From: Voacanga thouarsii
Taxonomy: Eukaryota; Streptophyta; Magnoliopsida; Gentianales; Apocynaceae
NCBI GenBank assembly: GCA_026120185.1
Contig: JANUWF010001783.1
Location: 7,161,001-7,225,000, forward strand
DNA length: 64,000 bases
Direction of reading: 5' to 3'
The notes beneath the pieces were generated by a model. That model worked only from the letters and a program-made list of their open reading frames with translations, did not search any database and was not told the origin of the DNA. Of this stretch, positions 33,424 to 46,691 are shown piece after piece; within the stretch, counting starts at the first letter, position 1, and each line of letters opens with the position of its first letter. Both the position numbers and the translations under genes were made by a program.

Positions 33424-36400
33424 ATGAGGCATAGTAAGAGGAAGGAGAGAGGGGAGAATGACGATGACAGGGATGTTGATGGCAAGAGAGCTAGGGTATT
33501 GGATGAGAAGAAAGAGAAGAGGAGGTTTGAAGGAGATACAAATGGAAGAGATAGGGAAAACAAAGAAAGGCAGAGATTTGAGGATGCGGATGAGCCTAAA
33601 GAGCATAAGGAGGAGAGGAGGAAGAGGAGGAGGTTTGAGAATAGGGTGAAGAAGGAGGAGAAAGGAATGGAGGTTGATAAGGAGAGGGTGGCAGGAGGGG
33701 GGGGGGGGGGTAGAGGAGGGACATGTAAAGGAAGAGATGAAAGAAGAGCCTGTTGATAATGGTGACCAGAATAGAGGTGGTTCCATAACTAATGTAAGTT
33801 TTCTTATTTTTTTTTCTTTGAAATTCCAGTAGTTCCATATACTTGTCTTTACATTTTCTACTATGGACAGACAATAATTTGAACTTATTTTTAGTTGGTT
33901 GCATTGTTTGTGTATGTAATCTAGCATGTGCATTAGTGGATCAATGTGAACCAATTACATTTCATATATTGGTTCTCTGTTATCCTATTGATATTTCATT
34001 GCATTTTTGACTGAATAGAGGTAGAATGTGTAGTTGGTGAAATTTCATTGAGGTCGATCCCTGTTTTATTAATAATATGTTATATTTGGGAATAGTATAA
34101 GGTCCAACAAGCAACATGCCTGTTTAATGTGATAGGTAGTCTAAAAAGAAGTGGCTACTTTTCCACAAGAATGTTCATAGGCTATAGTGTTTGCCATTAA
34201 AAACTGAAATCATCGTATGTGTAAGATCAAATTTGATAATGGATTTGGCCTGGCTGTTTGAGAACATTAATGGTGTATTCTTCCATGGATTCGTAAGATA
34301 TTAACTAGCATGGATACTTGTGTCTTGAAGTTGCTATAAATGGGTGGATGTTTTAGTTTTCTTTCTTGAGGATTCCCCATTGTTTTTTCTTGTATCTTTT
34401 ATTTACACTAGTAGAATAAAATATTCTTCTTCTTAAATACACTGCTTTATTGCAAGCATATGATTATCTCCCCATCTGCACTTTAAGGAGACCCTAGGAT
34501 TGAAGAATCACAAGTAGGCTAAAGCTGAGGTGATATAATTACTTGAGACCATCCTTATGCATTTGTAGCACAATCATGGTGATAGGGAGAAATAACCAAA
34601 TGTTTCTGCTTGGATCAAGTTTAAAGTGGATCTCGTTGTTGTCGTTTTAGTACAGTTTACCCATGTTTTACTGTAATGCTTCCATTTGTAGTCAAGATTG
34701 GGTTTGTTTGGTTTGTGCTGGAGTTCTTGAAGTCTTCTTAGCTATACATTTTAGTTCACATTGTTCACGGATGAGAAATACATCACAGTGTTTGCTTTTA
34801 TCTCCAGCAAAGAAAACTAAAGACAACTCGCTGTGTACATGGTGGTCTGATTCTTTAGTGGTGCCCTAAATGCTAGTGCAGGGACATAAAACATGACACT
34901 TAATGAAGTTTCTTGTAGGATATAAAGTTTATTACTATTGAAATATGATAAGCACTTTTGATATTTCTTTCTGTGAACTATTATTTGAACTCTACTCAAA
35001 TCATGACTTTTTCTAATTTTCTTTTCGTGAATGAGATTAAAGGCATTGTCGTATTTATGAAATCTTGGACATATGATAATTTCAGTACTTCGTTTGTTAC
35101 AGGGAGGTGTTGTGGAATCACTTGTCATGGCATCAAGGCCTTCATTTGATACTTCTTTGTCTCATCATTCTCCTTTTACTAAGGTATGTTCAATTTCTAC
35201 CACAAATGAAAACAAGGGAGTTAATATTAATGGATCTCATGAGGTTCTTGGAAAATCCAGTATAGATGGGGCAACTTCAGACATAGGGAAGAGTAGGGGC
35301 TTGTCTGGTGATGCTTTAACCAAAGTAAAGAGAGCTTTATAGATTCAAAAAGAAATTGCAGCAAAGCTAGAAAAGTTTAAGAGGATTCCTGTGGTGAGTT
35401 AGTAATTAAGATATATTTTTTTGTTGTTTTTTGCTTTATCATATCAGATATTGACTGTGAACAAATTTCAGCCTCTTAAACATGCATATCATCATACAAT
35501 TTGGATTGAAGAAATGCTCACTTTTTTTTTCAATTTTTATTTTTAATGTAGCTAAAGAAAGATGGTACTACAACTAGTGAGGTTAGTCCACAATTGGGAC
35601 CTAATGAGGGTCTTAAAGCCCTTTCAACAAGTTCAGGAATACTCCCGGCCTCTTCTTGGTTCAGGAGTGCCTCTCTTGGTGCTTTAGCTGAAGTGACAAG
35701 CACAACTTTACCTGCTGTTCCTGTAGCTTCAGTTAATCCTCGGCTAAGTGGTTGCCCCACCTTACTTGCCTCACAACTCAGAAATTTGAAGTTGTAAAAC
35801 GTGCGCAAGAGCTTGCTGCTAAGATGGGTTTTTGGGAGGATCTTGAATTTGGTCCCCTAATAAATATGTTTCCTGGACAAATGCCACCAGAAGTCTCAAT
35901 TCAGCCAAAGCCTGCCAAAGCACCATTCTCCTACTAGATCCATTAGGCAGAGAAATCGATGAACATGGTAATGTCATAATGGCTAAGATAAATAACCTGA
36001 GTACACTTAAGGTATGCCTACATTTCTAGTAATGGTTATCATTTTATAAATCTATGTTTTCGTCTCTATATTTCTAATTTAGTCTTTTAAAAAAATATCT
36101 ATATTTATTTAGTACTGGCAAATTTTCCAGGTTAACATCAACAAGCAGAAAAAAGGTGCACTCTAGATACTTAAACTCGAGTTGGAAGTTGATCCTGAAA
36201 AAAATCCTCATTTTGATGCAAGGATGGGCATTAACAAAAACAAGATCTTAAGGCCCAAAAGGATGAGTTTTCAGTTTGTAGAGGAAGGAAAATGGTCAAA
36301 AAATGTTGAACAAATTAATTTGAGGGTAAGTCATTTCTTATGTTCTATGTGTGTATGAGTGCCGCTCTTTTATCCTCTGATTTGTATTCTTTCCTTTCCC

Positions 36401-36612
36401 CTTAGCTTATTTCAATTATTAAATATTTCATTTATTTTGACAAGGGCCAATTTGGAAAATTACGAGCCAATGAGCTAAAGGCAAAGCAAGGACAGCTGGC
36501 AAAGGTGAAGTCCGAGTTAGATATAAACCCAAATCTTATAGAGGTATCAGAAAGGGTTATCATCAAAGAAAAACCAAAGGAGGAACCAATTCCTGAGATT
36601 GAGTGGTGGTAA
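33424..36612 (+). pseudogene. PRP3/RDM16-like U4/U6 snRNP protein gene fragment
   Basis: PRP3 (RDM16 in Arabidopsis) is a U4/U6 snRNP splicing factor. Five exons with introns are visible: about 33424-33793 (charged Lys/Arg/Glu-rich N-terminus), 35103-35393, 35552-36011, 36131-36325 and 36445-36609; most junctions are GT-AG. Diagnostic text: RAQELAAKMGF, INMFPGQ, DPLGREIDEHGNV, LRPKRMSFQFVEEGKWS, DINPNLIEVSERV and PIPEIEWW. Damage: a G run at 33694-33706 shifts the frame, stop TAG at 35340 (Gln codon), a frameshift near 35755, stops near 35935 and 36165, and TAA right after EIEWW. The C-terminal part of PRP3 is missing. Introns show capture at DNA level, not retroposition. Confidence 0.85.
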
Positions 36613-37139
36613 ATTGACAAGATTGGCTGTGATTGGGATCCTATACAAACTTGGATACCCAGATTCTTTCCTTACAAAGGTGATTTGATAGTTTTTACAT
36701 TTTTCCTAGCAAACCTTTACAATCGCAACCTATTCTCAGACTTTTGTGATGCTTCTACTTAACTCCCGAAATTTTCTTCTTTCAGTTACTACAACATGTT
36801 ACAACAGAACATGCTGAAACTGATTTGGGGGTTGTTAACCCAGGAGAAATAAAGTTTGGAAGTAGGAAGTATTATAGATATTGCTGTGAGAGTGAGTAAC
36901 AACACTTGATTTTCAGACTTTTTCAAGGTTGAGGATTCAAATGATATTGAAACTGCCAAAAAATCTTTTATGCGAAGAGATGTTTATGGTTGAGAATTAG
37001 TTGAACATTTTGTAATCAAATATTAGTTTACTTTTTTTTATATATGAATATTTGAATTATATATTTTGAATATTTAAATTATATTTTGTGTTTTATGGAG
37101 AAATTGTGTACCAAAAAATTTCACAATAGTAATCATATG

Positions 37140-37600
37140 TTGTAAATTTGGGGACATTGAAAAAAAGTGATGCTGAATTCTGGGACACTACGGAAAAATT
37201 AGTGTTGTTAAAAAGGGACACAATCATACTTACACGTCATTACTTTGGGATTTTTTTTGGGTTGTTATGGATTATTTTGTCAATAAGAAAATGACAAAAT
37301 TAGAATTATGTGTCGTCATTTTAAGGATATTTATGTAAATAAAGTGTTGCTATATTTGGGACGCTACAGAATGATAGTGTAGCAAAAAAAGGGGACTCAA
37401 GCGTAATCTTGTGTCGATAATTTGGAAGCGCTTATACAAAACGTGTCGTAAAAAAAATTCTATATAATACACATTAGTAAATTAGGCAACAGTAGCAAGC
37501 ATAAGTGTCATAAAATTAGGTACACTTATATAATAAGCGTTGAAAATTATACGTCGTAAAATTTTGGAACACATAGAATTAGGGTCACATTTAAAAGTGA
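37140..37600. repeat. CACTA 3' subterminal repeats
   Basis: Repeated motifs such as GTGTCGTAAAA, AGTGTTGCTA and GGGACACTAC occur several times between the end of the gene fragment and the outer element's GCAAC repeats. They are consistent with the 3' subterminal zone of the inner CACTA. Confidence 0.5.
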
Positions 37601-37984
37601 TAGGAATTAATTAAATATTTATTTTAAATAAAATAATTATAATATTAAATATTTGCATTGAGGAATAATTTTTATGACGAACAAAATCCGTTAAAAAAAA
37701 CCTATTTGCAACAGCCATGCAATGGAAAAAGAACTGTTACATTTAGTTTAGATAGATTTGATGCTTCTTGCAACAAAAGGGGGGGGGGGGTTGTAAAAAG
37801 AGGCATTTTTCATGGAAAATAGATCATTGCGATGATGCTTACATTTGCAAAGGCAATTGCAACCCCCCGCAATACCAACGAGCATTTTTCCGTTGCAATG
37901 CCCTTGAAATTGATTATTTACGACCAAATTGATCATTTTTCCCACGAAATTCAGTGGTTGCGAAAATTCATTTTTCTTGTAGTG

Positions 37985-39354
37985 GTCCTCCTGTCGTCGC
38001 CCCTAGTCACTCTACTGTCGCACCATCGTCCTTCCATCTCCAGCTCCTTTTTCGCTGCACTATACCTCCCTAACAATATATATAGGGGTTTCATTTTCTA
38101 CAATTTATTTCTATAGAGTACTTGAGAGGATGGATGATTAAAAAAGAATCCTTTGTGGTGGGGCCATAAAAGGATATGCAATTAAATTATTTTTATTATT
38201 AAATTGCCATATTAAAAATTTTGTGGGGATGATGAATGACAACATTTGATACACATTGTTTTTGCATTATAAAAGTAAATAGAATATGTTAGAAAATTGC
38301 ATAGATTGTACGATAAAGCCACCATATCTATCTTTACGACTACTATCTTTTGATAATTCTACCATATTATTTTTTGTTCCTTGTTACTTAGGCAAAATTA
38401 TTGAATTAATTAGTTGGATATACGATCATAATTTGATGACTCAAGACCTATGATTAGAGAGTCATCTTTCTCACTAATATTAATGTTAATGTAATTAAGA
38501 AGATTGTATAAGAATGAGATGATCATAATTTTGGGACAAAAGGGTTTAATGGATTGAATTCTTTATAAAGGAGCAATTAGAGAGGCTATTAGATTGATTC
38601 CTGACCTTAATATTCAAATAAGTTAAGAAATTTAAGTCTAATAATCTCTCGTACTTTTAACAAAAAATTAAATTAATAAAATTACTATGCATTTTAGGGC
38701 TATTAAACTTAAACAAGTTCATAAACTCTTGCAATTTCTATAGAGAACAAAGCTAATTAAGTTACATTTTGTGAGGGTAAGTTTAACGAGTTAATAAGCA
38801 TTATTAGTAGAAGTAAGAGCTTGATAAGAGTGAATTTTTGCAAGATTCTTAATCATGAAGATTTGTAAATTGCTACCAAAGGAATAAAAACTAGGGAGAT
38901 TTTGACAAAATTGGGTATACATTTAATGAAGGTCACAAGCCAATTCTGAGCTCCATTTAAGATTTTGTAGAACCCTTAAAAGCTTTGATGCAAGCAAACA
39001 TTTTGAATATAGGGTAGGTAGGAGAAGCGGAACTTTCAAGTATGGTGGATTTCACAGTAAGATAATCTAATTCGATTATAGTTATAGACATACAATTGCA
39101 AATTGAGAACATTCGCTTTGTAGTGATAGTTGACTAATTAGGAAAGAAAATAGCCAATTTTATTTAGCATTTGAAAAATCACATATCATTTGAATTCTTT
39201 TACAGGGATTTAGACCAGTGTATGATTTACTTGAATAAATTCCTTTCAAATAGTAGGATTTTTTTCAAGTTAAAATCTTAATCCTATTTAATCATAAAGT
39301 ACGTCCTTTAGTCTAGTCGCTAAATTCCTTCAAAACCTCTTCATTTCTTGTTTT
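37985..39354. other. Spacer upstream of TNP2, nothing recognised
   Basis: The first 100 bp are CT-rich and resemble 31920-32031 on the other side of the CACTA insertion. The remainder is AT-rich without coding resemblance and may be the 5' region of the large CACTA relic. Confidence 0.45.
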
Positions 39355-42300
39355 CATAGAAAGAATCGATAGATAAATGATAGTAACTAGATGTATAATC
39401 CCAAAACATAAGGGTTGAAAGGAATTTTTGCAGATTATGAAAGGGGGGGGGGTTAAGGAATTTATCTATTTTATGTTATTACATGCACAATTAGTGCATC
39501 TATGTTGTCCATATTTGAAATATAAGAACAAAAAACACCTTTCGCCTGATGAAGTAGAGACACACTTGTACAGATAAGGATTGTACCAAATTATTGTCGT
39601 TGGACAACTCATAGTGAATCTTTAACTCCAAGGCCTTATGTCAAAAATCCGAATATGGCTTCTAGAACCCCAAATCTAGTAATCATTTGCGTGAGATGAT
39701 TTAAGCTACTGTAGGCCTTAACTTTGATCCAGAGCCCCCACTAGTTGCTGAAATTAGAGAGGAACCTCCTAATGCAGAAGCACAAAGGTTTTATGACATG
39801 CTTGAATCTGCAGACACTTTATTATGGGATGGGTGCACGAAACACTTTAAGTTATCAGTGGTTTCTCATTTGTTAAACATTAAGTCAGAGAATGATATTT
39901 TCGAAAAGTGCTTTAATTAGTTTTTGCAACTGATGAATGATGTGTTACCAAGTAATAACAAATTTCCTGATGACTTTTACCAAACAAAGAAGTTGGTAGG
40001 GGCCTTGGGTTGCCGGTGTAAAAGATAGATGTGTGTGCTAATGGATATATACTTTATTGGAAGGATGATGCTTCATGGAGGGATTGCAATTTTATAGTCA
40101 TGCCCAATATATAGCGAAGAAGAAAGTTGGAAAGAATAAATAGCAAAAGGATATCCCTTTCCAAACAATGTACTACTTCCCTTTAGTCCCGAGTTTACAG
40201 AGGCTTTATGCCTCTAAAACAACTACGAAACATATAAAATGGCATGCTGAGAGCCAACCAGAGGTGGGATTGATGAGCCATCCCTGTAATGGCAAAGATT
40301 GGAAGCATTTTGATTCTAGTTATTCCGAGTTTTCCCACGAGTCACCCAATGTATGCCTTGGACTCTGAACAGATAGTTTTTCACCATTTGGAATGTCAGG
40401 AAAATAATACTCTAGTCGGTTAGTCATTGTAACACCTTATAACTTGCCACTGTAGATGTGCAGGAAAGATCAAATGATGTTCATGACTATTATTATCCTC
40501 GGTCCAAAGAATTTGAAGTATAAAATTGATGTTTTTCTTCAACCTTTAATAGATGAATTAAAGCAGTTGTGGTCAGCTGGAGTTCGAACTTATGATATTT
40601 TAAAGAATGAGGACTATTGAATGCTGGTAGCACTTCTGTAGACCATTAATGACTTCCTGGCATATGGTCTGTTGAGTGAATGGAGCATAAGTGATAGACT
40701 TGTATGCCTATATTGCATGGAGCAGACAAAGTCCTTCTAGCTGCAAAATGGTTCCAAGCAATCTTAGTTCGATTGTCATAAGCGTTTTTTGCCTGTAGAC
40801 CATCTGTATAGAAGGAACACAAAATTATTTAGGAAGGATGGAGGTGTGAGACATCTGAAGTAATACCTCTGCCTTTAGAAGTTGGGTTGTGGGCTAGAAA
40901 TTTATCGTCTTCCAAAGATAATAGATACAACCATTGAATTACGTAAAGATGATGGTCGAGGAGTGTATCATAATTGGGCGAAGATGAGGTATTTTAGGAT
41001 TTTCCATACTGGCGAACTAATTTGATTTGCCACGATATGGACGTGATGTATAATGAGAAGAACATATTTGATAATGTCTTCAACAGTGTAATGGATGTTA
41101 AAGGAAAGTCAAAGGATAATTTGAAGGTGCACCACAATATTGAAGTATATTGTGATAGACCTGATTTAGATGTTACTAGAATTGAGGAAGGGAGATTGAG
41201 CATTTCAAAGGCCTAGAATTCCCTAACTTCAGAGCAAAAAAAGACCTTTCTTGAGTGGTTGAAAGATTAACATTTATCGGGCGGATACGCTTCCAACTTG
41301 GCTCGGTGTATTGACATGAAAAAGTTGAAAATGTCTAGGATGAAAAGTCATGATTGCCAGGTTTTTATGAAGAGGTTGCTTCTAATCGCATTGATAGAAC
41401 TTCTTCCAATATCTATATGGAATGTCCTGAGTGAGTTAAGTTTGTTTTACTTAGACTTATACGCTTCTAAACTTTTAGTGTCCCACATGAGAGAATTGAT
41501 AAGTAAAATTGTTGTTCTGTTATGCAAGTTGGAAAAAATCTTCTCCCCGATTTCTTTGATGTGATGGAGCACTTACTGATCCACTTACCTTACAAAGCAC
41601 AAGTTGGTGGACTAGTGCAATACATATGAATGTATCCTTTCGAGAGGTATAAGTATTAATTAGAGTTTTTAATATTTCATTGATATCTTTCGAATTCTAA
41701 TAATTTGGTATGATGTGTAAGCTCTTGCATAAATTAAAAATGAAGGTTAAGAATAAGATAAGAGTTGAGGGATCAATTTGCAATGCTTATTTGGTTGAGA
41801 AAGTATCCATCTTTTTTTTTTCATACTATTTTGAGCCGCACGATAAAAGTAGACATAAAGCAGTCCCTCGCAATGATGAAGGTGATACTGGGGCTAGTTT
41901 ATTGGAAAATACATTATCAATATGTAACATATCCAGACGAGTCATTAGAAAAATACAAAAGAGATTCCTGTCGAATGAGGAATTCCAAGTAGTAACAAAT
42001 TATGTCTTGTTTAATTGTGATGAGGTTCAAGCTTATATTACGTAAGGTTCGTGATTGTTTAATGGATTTCTCCACGTGTTTTGTTAGTCTTGAATTAATA
42101 GAAAGTGTGACTCTTGTGATTGTTCCAGGTTATTTAAGGGTAATTTGCAAACATAAGTTCTGAATATAATTGACATTGAGATTGAAAAGAGGTTGGAGAA
42201 TGGTTTGCCAATTGATTTAGGGATTATGTAAGTTAGGCTAGAACTTTATTAACTTTATCATACTTAACCGATTTTTGCTTGTAATTATGTCGGGAAAATT

Positions 42301-43102
42301 TGAGTTTCTACAGGTGCTTGATCTACGTACCCTAGTTTCCAGCCTAAATTTGCGTAACTTGACATTTGGGCTATTGAGATAAGTCAAGTAATTTGATGGG
42401 TATCTTATAAATGGCTATAGGTTTCATACAATTGACTGCACATTCGAGAAAAAAAATAGTTAACAACTTAAAGGAAGTGGTGGTGAGGAAGATTATTACG
42501 GAGTGTTGAAAGAAATCATTGAAGTTCAATTTATTGGAAATCCAGTCCAAAAGACTGATCTACTTAAGTGTGACTAGTTTGACCTGATTCTGAACCGGGA
42601 AGTTAAGGTTTATCCTCAATTCAAGCTTGTTGATATAAATTGTAAACGGAGTTATCCAAAGTTTGATCCTTTTGTCTTAGCCCAACAAGCTTCACAGGTG
42701 TACTATACCTCATATCCAGGCAATAAGAGACCAAAGAAGAACTGATTGACTATGTGCAAATCTAAGAGCTGACATGTAATTGATGCACCTATTGTAGATA
42801 GACATATCAAGAGGATGTGACTGAGAATGATGCACTTCATATAACTATAACAGATATACAAATTGAACTCCTAGCACATGAATCTGGAGAGCTGGAAGTT
42901 GTTAACGTCTGTGAAGAGGCTTCTTCAAGTATGTCAAGGATGCGGGAGTTCGAAGGTAATGCTTAGGAAGTTGAATGGTCCATGGGCTCTTCCACAACTG
43001 AGGATGAAGAAGATTACATATCAAATGATGAAGAATCAAAATATGTGGGAAGAATCATGTAACCGGTTAATTAGAGAGTCATTTGGCTTTGAGCCCTGTT
43101 AG
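39355..43102 (+). pseudogene. CACTA TNP2 transposase, long degenerate copy
   Basis: Most of a TNP2 gene in order. Transposase-associated N-terminal domain near 39380-39600 (LSPDEVETHLYR). Transposase_21 region 39780-40900 (HLLNIKSEND; MYYFPLVPSLQRLYASK; DVFLQPLIDELKQLW; TINDFLAYGLLSEW). DUF4218 41010-42045 (DVMYNEKNIFDNVFNSVMD; MKSHDCQVFMKRLL; VEGSICNAYLVEK; YFEPHDKSRHK). DUF4216 42430-42760 (YGVLKEIIEVQFIG; YPKFDPFVLAQQASQVYY), and a C-terminal acidic tail. At least fifteen stops and several frameshifts make it inactive. Its 3' 400 bp match 29260-29672. TNP2 binds the CACTA ends and cuts them. Confidence 0.85.
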
Positions 43103-43270
43103 GTATATAAATTCCACGTATTATATTATCTTGCCATGCAAATCATTACACGTGTGATTTATAAATCTATATTTTAAATACTTGACTAATCTTCCATTAC
43201 GTGTCATTTAGTTCTTTTATACGATATCGTTAATAAATATTTGTTATATTCATATTATGCTAACTTATAT

Positions 43271-43489
43271 GTCTCTCTAGATTTTATAGACATGACATCT
43301 AGTGGATCTAGACATCTAGATTCTGGCAAGGAGGAGCAGACGCATTCACTAAGCCAGCATCCTCGCCTGTCATTTCCGAACACTGCCTCTACCTTCACAG
43401 ATGACCTGTTGATGGAAGTTAGGGCATTAAGGTTAGCACTGAGAATTTCAGTAATATCTACTCAGTTAGGATCCCAGGTTGCAGATTGA
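43271..43489 (+). pseudogene. CACTA ORF2, probable N-terminal exon
   Basis: About 70 codons from MTSSGSRHLDSGKEEQ, Ser/His/Gln-rich, lying 170 bp after the TNP2 end, the same relative position as the start of ORF2 in the relic at 29822. Identification rests on position and composition, with no decisive motif. Confidence 0.4.
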
Positions 43490-46300
43490 GCTTGATGGTG
43501 ACTCATAAGTATCTCGTACTTCTATCTAGTGAGCCTGGGTAGTGGCTTCAGTATACCTGGGTGGTGTTTTTGTGCATTATGAAACTTTCTTTATTTGCTA
43601 ATACATTACTGTCTAAATTTTGTACCTTTCTTGATCTAACATGTAGCGTGTAACTTTCTTGAAATGAAGGAATCAAACTACTCAAAAGTATTATCATGTT
43701 GCTTTGTTTTTATGGGATCTATGTTTTCTCTTTTCTTTTTTTTGGGGGGGGGGGGGTTGCATAGAGAAAAATATAATACTTATAATAATTTGTTAAAATA
43801 TATAACTTTAAATGTTGAAAAATATGCTAAATTTTTCACGTTTGCTTAACAAAATCAAATAAATACAAAAAAAAAAAAATCCTCATCTTAATTTGGAGAT
43901 TTGAACCTTGAAAATTGGACGAAAAAAAAAAATAAAAGATGGTGAATCAGATCCAAGTTTAATTAGTAAAATCTCTTATCTTTCACTCCACTGTTGCCGC
44001 CTTATTATGCTCCTCATGGCTGATCACAAATGCTCCTAGTTTCTATAGGATTATATATGGTCTGATTAGATTTTGAATTTGAAATGATCAATCCCTATCT
44101 TTTTTCGTACCAATTGGCTCACCTTTATCACCTAGCCTTACAAATTTTCCCTCTTTTCTATTCATATTTTAGTTTTCTTAAAGAATTGAATTAAGAAGCC
44201 CTTTTTCTTGATGCTTATGAATACATGAACTTCGCTAGAAATGTTTTTTGTTTTGAGCTTATTAATGTTTATATTCAAACACTTTTGCAATCTGATTTTT
44301 CCTTTGAAATGCTACCTTGAATCTTGACTCTAGGGACATGAATGATGACTTTTGTATGTGCTATTATGCTAGAAATTTCTACATTTAATTATAGAAAATT
44401 TTCAAAAACAGAAAACCACGAAGGCTGAATTTTCGATGTTCACTATGCACTATTTTTTGGGCTATTTTGTAACCTGTATTAAGCACGACTTTAAGGGTGG
44501 GAGGGGAGGGTGAACTTGAAATTTTTTATGTGTTCTAATAATCTAGAAAAGCTGGAGTCATAATGAGATCAAAGTTGAGAGTTCTTGAATTTTTTTTCCT
44601 TGTTGCCAGATCTGGACAAATTTGAGCAGTTTCTGTTCAGAATTTTCTGGTATTCATATGAACAATTTGCAGAGTTTGCTAATTATTTTAAATTCCTCAT
44701 ATGTAAACTAAGTGCTTGTAAAATTTGAGGTCAAATGGAGGGGTTTACATAGGTGTTTTATCCTTAGGAACTTAGGTAATGTTTGCTGGAATTAAAAATA
44801 GCTTAGGGGTATATGGTAAACTACTAAGTTGAATTTATTTTCTTAAGATTTGGTGAGAAATGAATTCTATATATGCTTAGTAGTGTTTAAAGGTCTTTGA
44901 TGTTATTTGACAAACAAAGACTGTTGAAGTTATGTGGTGCACCTGATGTGTAATATGTGTTTGTATACATTTAGTCTTGCCTTTATCATTTTGATCATCA
45001 ATTCCCACCATATTATCAAAGTCATCAAAATCTAGTAAGCCATCATAATAATTTTTTTGGCTTTTGTTGTCCTTCATGTTTTCTAAAGGCTCCTATATAA
45101 CATTCTCTAGAACCATTTTAGACGACCTGGCATTTTTGAAATTGCCCATTCGGTGTTGTCTGGCCTAATAAATACCTCCTTTTGTTACCTTTTGACAAAA
45201 TAAACAAGTTAATAGCTGTATGTTTTTTGAAAAAGAAACAAAAAAGAATGAAAACATAGAGTGATTGAACTTTGATATGGGTAGAAAAAAAATGCATTGA
45301 GGAAGAACATAAGACATGAAAAAAAAAAAATCTTATAAAAATGCAAGAAAAAGATGCTACAACTTGAATTTTGCCATGTAGGAGCAGTAGATACATATGA
45401 ATTTAGTCGGTTCAAATCATATCTTATGAAAGTTAAAAATCAAATCCAACACACAAACCTGCACAGTATAGAACTAGACAACCGTAATTATGTAGTGATA
45501 TATTCCATCAATTCTAGACAAAAATAATATGGATCATATTTTTTGATTTTTAGTGGTTGTTCTTATGTTACGAGTTTGCTGAAATTGAATTTATGGGGTT
45601 GTTTTGGGTGATTACTTGTTGTTGGATTTTAGGGAGAAGTTGATGAAATATTAAGTTATTTTTTATTCCAAAATTTTTTGTTTGTGAAATTTGGAATTTG
45701 TCATTTTTGGTATATTGTTGCCTCAATAGACACTATGATCTTCATAGCAAAGAATTATATGCCCTATAAGCAAAAAAGCATCTATATTAAAAAAAATGAT
45801 AATAATAAATTTTAACATGGCATTAGCAACATGAGATGGCATGCAAAGAAAATAAGAAAATTTTAATTGGAAAAGAACCAAATCCAAATGAAAGATCATG
45901 AGAAAAATAAGATAATAAAATGGCAGCTCTAACTATCTTCAAAAAACGTAGAATTTCACCAGGAAATAGTATAACTTAAACAAAATTCTATATCTTCACA
46001 ATCATGACTTCCACAAGTTTCTAGAACTCAAGAAACTAACATTCTCTTTACAGCGAATTATGATATTTCGTTAGAAAATGGTTCTATTTCAATGCATATG
46101 TTAGTGAATTATGATATTCAGTTAGTGTATAATACATATTTTGATATCCTAACTTGCATCATTGCTTCATTAATCTCGAAATATATTTGCCTTGCCTTTT
46201 TGTTGAGTGCTAAGTACGACAAATATAAATTTATTATATTTAAGAATATAGTTTAATGTATACAGTCAAATATATAACAATTGTTCCAGGTTTACACACT
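43490..46300. other. 2.8-kb stretch with no recognised gene
   Basis: AT-rich, with a G run at 43742-43755 and poly-A/poly-T runs. It may be a long ORF2 intron, because ORF2 exons resume at about 46330. A minus-strand frame at 44877-45077 (acidic, DFDDFDN) is unsupported. Confidence 0.4.
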
Positions 46301-46329
46301 CAGTACAAGTTGTTAGGGAGTTTTCTAAT

Positions 46330-46690
46330 ATCTTCCAACGACATCAACTCTGAGTGTGGCCTACCTTTTTTGATGTTCTTCGAGATGTGCAGGATGCTTG
46401 GTTCCAAACATTCGCGGTATTTAATGTTATAATTACAACTTTATATATTAAATTAACAATTAATGATTGAAGTTGTGAGATACAAAATCCTCATAACTTT
46501 ATTATATTGTATTTGAATATCGACAAAATACATATCGTTGGCAGTAGAAGCACAGTGCGTAGATCCGCAAGAATAGGAAGAAGTGCAGGGCTAGAATCTC
46601 GGACAATCTAGCTAGTGCTCGTAGGAAGTACATCACTAGCTACCCCACCATGAATTGCATTAGAGCATTGGGCTATTTTATAGGAGCGGT
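46330..46690 (+). pseudogene. CACTA ORF2 (TNPA-like), middle exons
   Basis: First exon ends WPTFFDVLRDVQDAWFQTFA with GT donor at about 46419. After an intron of about 120 bp the next exon (46540-46680) reads KHSA, a stop, IRKNRKKCRARISDNLASARRKY. Both exons parallel those at 30190-30285 and 30393-30480, so they are the same gene in two relics. The copia insertion at 46692 interrupts it; the C-terminal part appears after the copia element near 56430. Confidence 0.55.
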
Positions 46691-46691
46691 G

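Larger units (their letters stand above)
32032..37984. mobile_element. CACTA element carrying a host gene fragment (Pack-CACTA-like)
   Basis: The left end CACTACAAGAAAAAG and the right end (reverse complement CACTACAAGAAAAAT) match over about 30 bp with few changes. The 3-bp flanks are GTT (32029-32031) and GTC (37985-37987), fitting a 3-bp duplication with one change. Subterminal GCAAC/GTTGC repeats occur at both ends (32060-32190 and 37690-37960). There is no transposase inside; instead there is a PRP3-like gene fragment with introns. Confidence 0.75.

Noticed and set aside
33415..33954. 179-codon minus-strand frame rich in Pro, Leu and Ser
   Set aside because: It is the complement of the Lys/Arg/Glu-rich first exon of the PRP3-like fragment; the bias creates an open antisense frame.
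41810..41825. Long homopolymer and poly-G runs (also 33694-33706, 37779-37790, 43742-43755) as special signals
   Set aside because: Simple slippage products or possible sequencing errors; some could be artificial frameshifts.
44877..45077. Acidic 66-codon minus-strand frame (DFDDFDN)
   Set aside because: No recognisable domain, no neighbours, in AT-rich DNA; could be chance.
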